This document shows positions 59,226 to 64,000 of a stretch of 64,000 nucleotides of DNA, piece by piece. The DNA is from Welwitschia mirabilis (lineage: Eukaryota; Gnetophyta; Gnetopsida; Welwitschiales): assembly GCA_051453625.1 (NCBI GenBank), contig JBOZIK010000001.1:206373380-206437379 (forward strand). The letters are read 5' to 3'. A model generated the notes under the pieces. The model saw only the letters and a list, made by a program, of their open reading frames with translations. It searched no databases and was not told the DNA's origin. The position numbers and the translations under genes were made by a program. How positions within the stretch are numbered: the stretch's first letter is position 1; every line of letters begins with the position of its first letter.

Positions 59226-62200
59226 TGTCATATGCCATATTTCGTAAACTTTATTTACCTAAATATTAAGTATATTAAGCTTTTAGTTAAATTATTAATT
59301 ATCTTTATTTAAATCTCCTATCAAAATAAGATGGAATTTTAAATTAACCTTAGTTTGTAATTTTCATAATCTATTATGTAAATGATAAAATTTATGTTAG
59401 AAGGTTTTTATAAGAAAAGCTATTCAAACATTTAAATTTAGATAATTCTCTTATTGAGGAATTAAAATAATATGATAGAACTAATAAATTTAAAATTTCA
59501 AAAATACATAATAATATATTTTACATTTTATTTACTCATTTTAATTCTTTGTAAATGTGATAAGTCTATTATATTATAAATAAACATTTTCTTCCTTGAA
59601 TTATATGATTTGCAGATTATATGCATTTTGAAATAAATGAGAATTTGAATAAGTACACACACTTTCACCTAAAACTAAGAATGATAAATGGGTAGATTTA
59701 CTCTACCATAACTTTTATGTTCTTAAGATATGTAAGAAGACTTAGTTCATAGCATAGTCATTGTTTTATTCATTGGAAATGAAGAGTTTGTATCATTATG
59801 CCACATGACAAGTTTGATATTTATACATTTACTTATTTGATGCATGTCTTGAATAAATTAAACTTACTTAAGAGCCTATGAAGGATTAAAAAAGAGCTAT
59901 CATGAAGAAATGATGCATGCAATTAATCTTGTTAATTAAAGTAAGAAGATTACTTATCATACTTAGCTACATGAGTCATAAATATACTCTTTTTTTGTAC
60001 TCCAATGTTACTTATTACTTATCCCACTTATCAATGTCAAATCATGAGATCTTAAGCTATGTACCTTTGTTTATCTATATATAGAGATCCTTTCCTCTCT
60101 TTTAAAAGGAAGGTACTTTTCTTTTTTTCTTATATGAGTGCATTTCCTTCTTTCCTATCTCTTTCTTTCATTCTATTAGTTTTTAAGCTTAGAGATTGAA
60201 ATTTTAAAGCTAAGAAACTCTTTATCTTTGATATTCATTAATATTCAATCATAAATGACTTACTAATCTTCATAAGTAAGCTCTTTACTCTTATTATCTA
60301 TAAAATCTCTTTTTAAGATCCAGTGAAATGATGTAATATTGTATTAGGAAATTATTTATGGTCTTTATGTAATTATCTTATAGAATATTATTCCATCTCA
60401 TTGGCTTTAATCAAGACTATAGGAAGATAAGGAATCCCTTTTTATTAGTGATGGAGGTTACTAATAGTGGAGGTTACTAATAGATGATTATGACTAAGTT
60501 ACTAGGGGTTCACTATAACAAAAGGAAATTGGGGTACCTATATTTATTTTAATATGATATTTTTATCTATTATGAATTAGGTCCAACTTATTAGGGATAA
60601 ATTTTGATCCTCAAAAATCTTTTTAGGCTAGTACTCTTTTATGGAAATCCTAAGGCTTATAGTCAATAGTTTTATTTAAATTGATTTTTTTTCCTACAAT
60701 GACTTGATTTAGTAACTTAGTTAAAATATTATTTAAGTAATTATTTATTATATCTATTATTTAACTAATCTAAGTTATTGCTTAACTAATTGAAAAAATC
60801 TTATCATATTTTTATTATGGTGAAAATTAGAATAGAGGCAAAGGATAAAAATACCATAGTTTATTAATTAATACGTATAAATTTATAAAATATTTCTATA
60901 AGTATAAAATAATGTTATGAATATGAAAATGTAAAAACAACAATTTTTTTGATGGATAAATATTTTTTAAAAATTTATTTATTAAAATAATTTAGAAAAT
61001 AAATGTATAATATAGGAAGTAAGTAATTATGTTTCTGGTACTATCTATTAAAATATCTACAAAATAGAGCATTCTTAGTTGTAGGAAATTGAATATGANN
61101 NNNNNNNNNNNNNNNNNNNNNNNNNNNNNNNNNNNNNNNNNNNNNNNNNNNNNNNNNNNNNNNNNNNNNNNNNNNNNNNNNNNNNNNNNNNNNNNNNNNN
61201 NNNNNNNNNNNNNNNNNNNNNNNNNNNNNNNNNNNNNNNNNNNNNNNNNNNNNNNNNNNNNNNNNNNNNNNNNNNNNNNNNNNNNNNNNNNNNNNNNNNN
61301 NNNNNNNNNNNNNNNNNNNNNNNNNNNNNNNNNNNNNNNNNNNNNNNNNNNNNNNNNNNNNNNNNNNNNNNNNNNNNNNNNNNNNNNNNNNNNNNNNNNN
61401 NNNNNNNNNNNNNNNNNNNNNNNNNNNNNNNNNNNNNNNNNNNNNNNNNNNNNNNNNNNNNNNNNNNNAAAATTGAGCATTCTTAGTTGTAGGAAATTGA
61501 ATATGATTTTCAATATATCTTGAATCATTTAAAAATCTAAGTATTTTTAAAGCCACTATTAATTTAGTGTAGTGTGGTAGGACTGTAATTTTAGAAAATT
61601 TGATAGTCGTTAACTTTTAATGATAACTTTAGAAATAATAATTTTAGAATTCCAAGATAGTTTAAGTTATATTTTGAGGATCATATTTATGTATTAGTTT
61701 CTAAAAAACTACTATAACTATATTTTGCTTTATAATTATTTAATTCTTAATTTTTGACTATGACGTCTCCTTAGAGCCCAAAAATGTTATAGTTAATGTT
61801 TTAAATTATAGAAAAATTATTATATAAAATTCTATAGGGAATTTAAGTATATAAGATACATTTCTATTAGTAGATTTAAGTTAAATGACCTATAAAAGGT
61901 ATTTTATTTATAGAAATACCACTTTTACCTTGTTTTCCTTTATCTTACTTTGAATGTGTATGCTTGTAACAGTTTTCACCTTAGTGGTTTAAAAAACATA
62001 AGTAGTATCTAGCTTATTACTTTTTTAATTAACTTATAATATATACATATGAATTTTGGATAAAGATTTATATCTTAACAATTAGGCTCAAGTTATACTT
62101 TATTTTGTTTATCTTCTTTACACTAATTCATGGAGATTGTCATATGAGCATGGAAGAATGTTTCTAGGATTTGCATAGCTCTAGGCATGTTTTAGTTTCA

Positions 62201-63271
62201 TTAAGTATTTTATTAAGATGTAATTTGATAAATTTTAAATATTTTTATTATTATTAGAAAAAATAGAAAAGAATATTTCTTTTATTTAGATAGAAAAAAC
62301 TAATATTTCCTTTATCTAGTTTTTCATTATTATAATCTTTAATATAGTGATGTTCTTGTATGCTTGTTTTATTTTTATGGTTGTTTCTTTAAAATAAACC
62401 TAATAATAATTATAATTATTATAACTAGATAAATAATCCATTAAATATCCATATTAGTTAGACCTAAATGCATGCATTTATATGGTGTATTCATTGAACA
62501 AGGCTAAATTAAGGTAATTCTAGTAATGTTCTTCTCCACACTTGGATTTCATTATCAAGGTGGGTTGTATTACATTGTTTTTATAATACCTTCTAAAATT
62601 GGATTTGATTACAAATCTATTGTCTTACCCATGTATGAATCTACTCCAACTTAATATCTCGAGTCCTTAGCATCAATGGGTCATGTTGCACCATCTAGAG
62701 ATGCTTCAATGAGGTCGGGTCATTTCTAAGCATGCAACCACCTTACATACTACTTGTCACCTTTATTAGGAGTATATTAAGGTGAATTAAAAACCTATGA
62801 ATTTGAGCGCAACCATGTTTGTATAATTTAGAATGTAAAGTAGAACTAACTCATTTATGGAGAATTGTCAGATATCAAGTCAGAATGTTATTAATTGGAG
62901 TTAAAATTTTCTATTATATTGGGTAGGTATTATTCTTAAACTTATCCATGTATATTTATAACATGTTTACATCTCATCAACTATTCACAAGATATTTTTT
63001 ATGTGATAAAAAACTAGAAAAAATGAAGGATACAAAACTTATGACATCATATTATGTATGAACTAAAATAATCTAAAAATTAATTATAGGTGATTATAAT
63101 ATTACTATGCCTTGTTTTTTGTAGAATCTAGAAATGCTAGTAAAGGAATAAGTAAAATTCGATATTATATGTCACTATTTCTATTAGATAATAATATTAA
63201 AGAAGGAAGAAAGAGAAAAGGAATGAAAAAATATAGTGCTCAATTAGAGTAAGATAAGAAAGTGTATCATA
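59226..63271 (+). repeat. 3' LTR of A3
   Basis: It starts TGTCATATGCCATATTTCG and ends TATCATA (decayed TGTCACA). The 370 Ns at 61099-61468 are flanked by the same 32 bp (61067-61098 and 61475-61506), so the gap is probably spurious and the LTR is about 3.6 kb. It lacks any foreign insert. Confidence 0.85.
60071..60090 (+). promoter_or_regulatory. Putative TATA box of the A3 3' LTR
   Basis: TTATCTATATATAGAGATCC, about 845 bp into the LTR, is followed by a CT-rich stretch, as in the other copies. Confidence 0.45.
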
Positions 63272-63420
63272 ATTAATCACCATAAAAGGCCGATTATAAT
63301 GAGATAAGAATACCTCCTTAAGTTAAAATATTATTATTTAAATTAGGACTTTTTCTATCGAGCTAAGTGATGAATTCATACTAAATTTTATAGCTATAAT
63401 CAAAGGAATTATCTCTATCT
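63272..63420 (+). repeat. Flank of A3 duplicated beyond A2
   Basis: It is the counterpart of 29356-29504; both begin ATTAATCACC and end ATCTCTATCT. Confidence 0.75.
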
Positions 63421-64000
63421 TGAGTCATGAATAAGAAGTAAATGACGTATTCTAGATGCTTGAAAGACAAAGAAGGTAAAAACTTCATACAAGTAATTAC
63501 AAGTCCAAGAGCAGTGTAATAAGAAACTGAAATAGTCTTTAGAGGTATTTTGTAATACCCATGATGATGAAGTTTCCTACCTATAAAGTCAAAAAATTAG
63601 TCTCTAAGAAATTTAAGGATTACAACTCATAAGTGGAAAATTTCACAGGTTTAAAAATTTCATTGGATAAGCCAAAGGAATTCTTAATGGATTAAGCATA
63701 ATAGGTGATAATCCAAGTCTAGGATAATGAAAAATATGAGTCTTGCTATCATAAGAGGTATAGATGAAATCTAAAATTAATTAAACCTTTTAAATATAAA
63801 AATGAAAAAGCGAAAAGAAGAGAAAGTCAAAAATGTTGAAGCTCAAAAACTAACCAAAATTTGATTGGGATAATAAATCATAAATTTTCACATTTGCAAA
63901 TCTAAGATTGCAAATATTTCAATAAATATTAGAAAAGGCCTCGAAAGGTATATTTTAAGAAGAAAGCAATAAGCCTATAAAGATAAAAGAGCAGATAAAT
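63421..64000. other. Unidentified sequence to the window end
   Basis: I see no recognisable protein, LTR or RNA feature. The similarity to the A2 side stops at the start of this stretch. Confidence 0.4.

Overview
The window looks like intergenic chromatin of a land plant. It is very AT-rich (roughly 70 % by eye), CpG-poor outside one insert, has no intact cellular gene that I can recognise, and is built almost entirely from decayed LTR retrotransposons of two Ty3/gypsy lineages. All element proteins carry many stops and frameshifts, so nothing here looks capable of transposition. I cannot name the species.

Family A is a chromovirus of Tekay/Del type: LTRs of about 3.4-4.1 kb, a tRNA-iMet-type primer site, order gag-PR-RT-RNaseH-INT, and a chromodomain-like tail. 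Family C is Athila-like (Athila/Tat branch): LTRs of about 1.1-1.2 kb, a tRNA-Asp-type primer site, order gag-PR-RT-RNaseH-INT, then an extra coiled-coil ORF2 before the 3' LTR.

Layout. 1-1851 is the left part of the 5' LTR of element A2. It is interrupted by a nested insertion, A1 (1852-18450), flanked by the 5-bp duplication CTTCT. A2 resumes at 18451-19121 and continues as an internal region (19122-25985) and a 3' LTR (25986-29355). A2's integrase is split by a solo family-C LTR (24135-25332). A1 has a 5' LTR (1852-5954) carrying a CpG-rich, probably organellar insert, an internal region (5955-11522), a truncated LTR piece (11523-11906, with a gap), about 3 kb of other DNA with tRNA-like (SINE-like) repeats (11907-14885), and a complete terminal LTR (14886-18450).

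From about 30 kb to 58.6 kb lie three family-C copies in alternating orientation: C0 (minus, 30111 to about 38445), C1 (plus, about 38456-49801) and C2 (minus, 49802-58568). C2 sits in the integrase of a third A copy, A3, of which only the 3' part is present (58569-63271). A3 and A2 share the same C-LTR insertion point and the same flank beyond the 3' LTR (29356-29504 and 63272-63420), which points to a segmental duplication.

The assembly has ten N gaps. Four have the same sequence on both sides, which suggests unmerged contig overlaps rather than missing DNA. No RNA gene, CRISPR array or functional host gene was found. I did not find a new functional system; the most informative signals are the nested and duplicated architecture, the foreign insert, and a recurrent short near-palindrome in family C.
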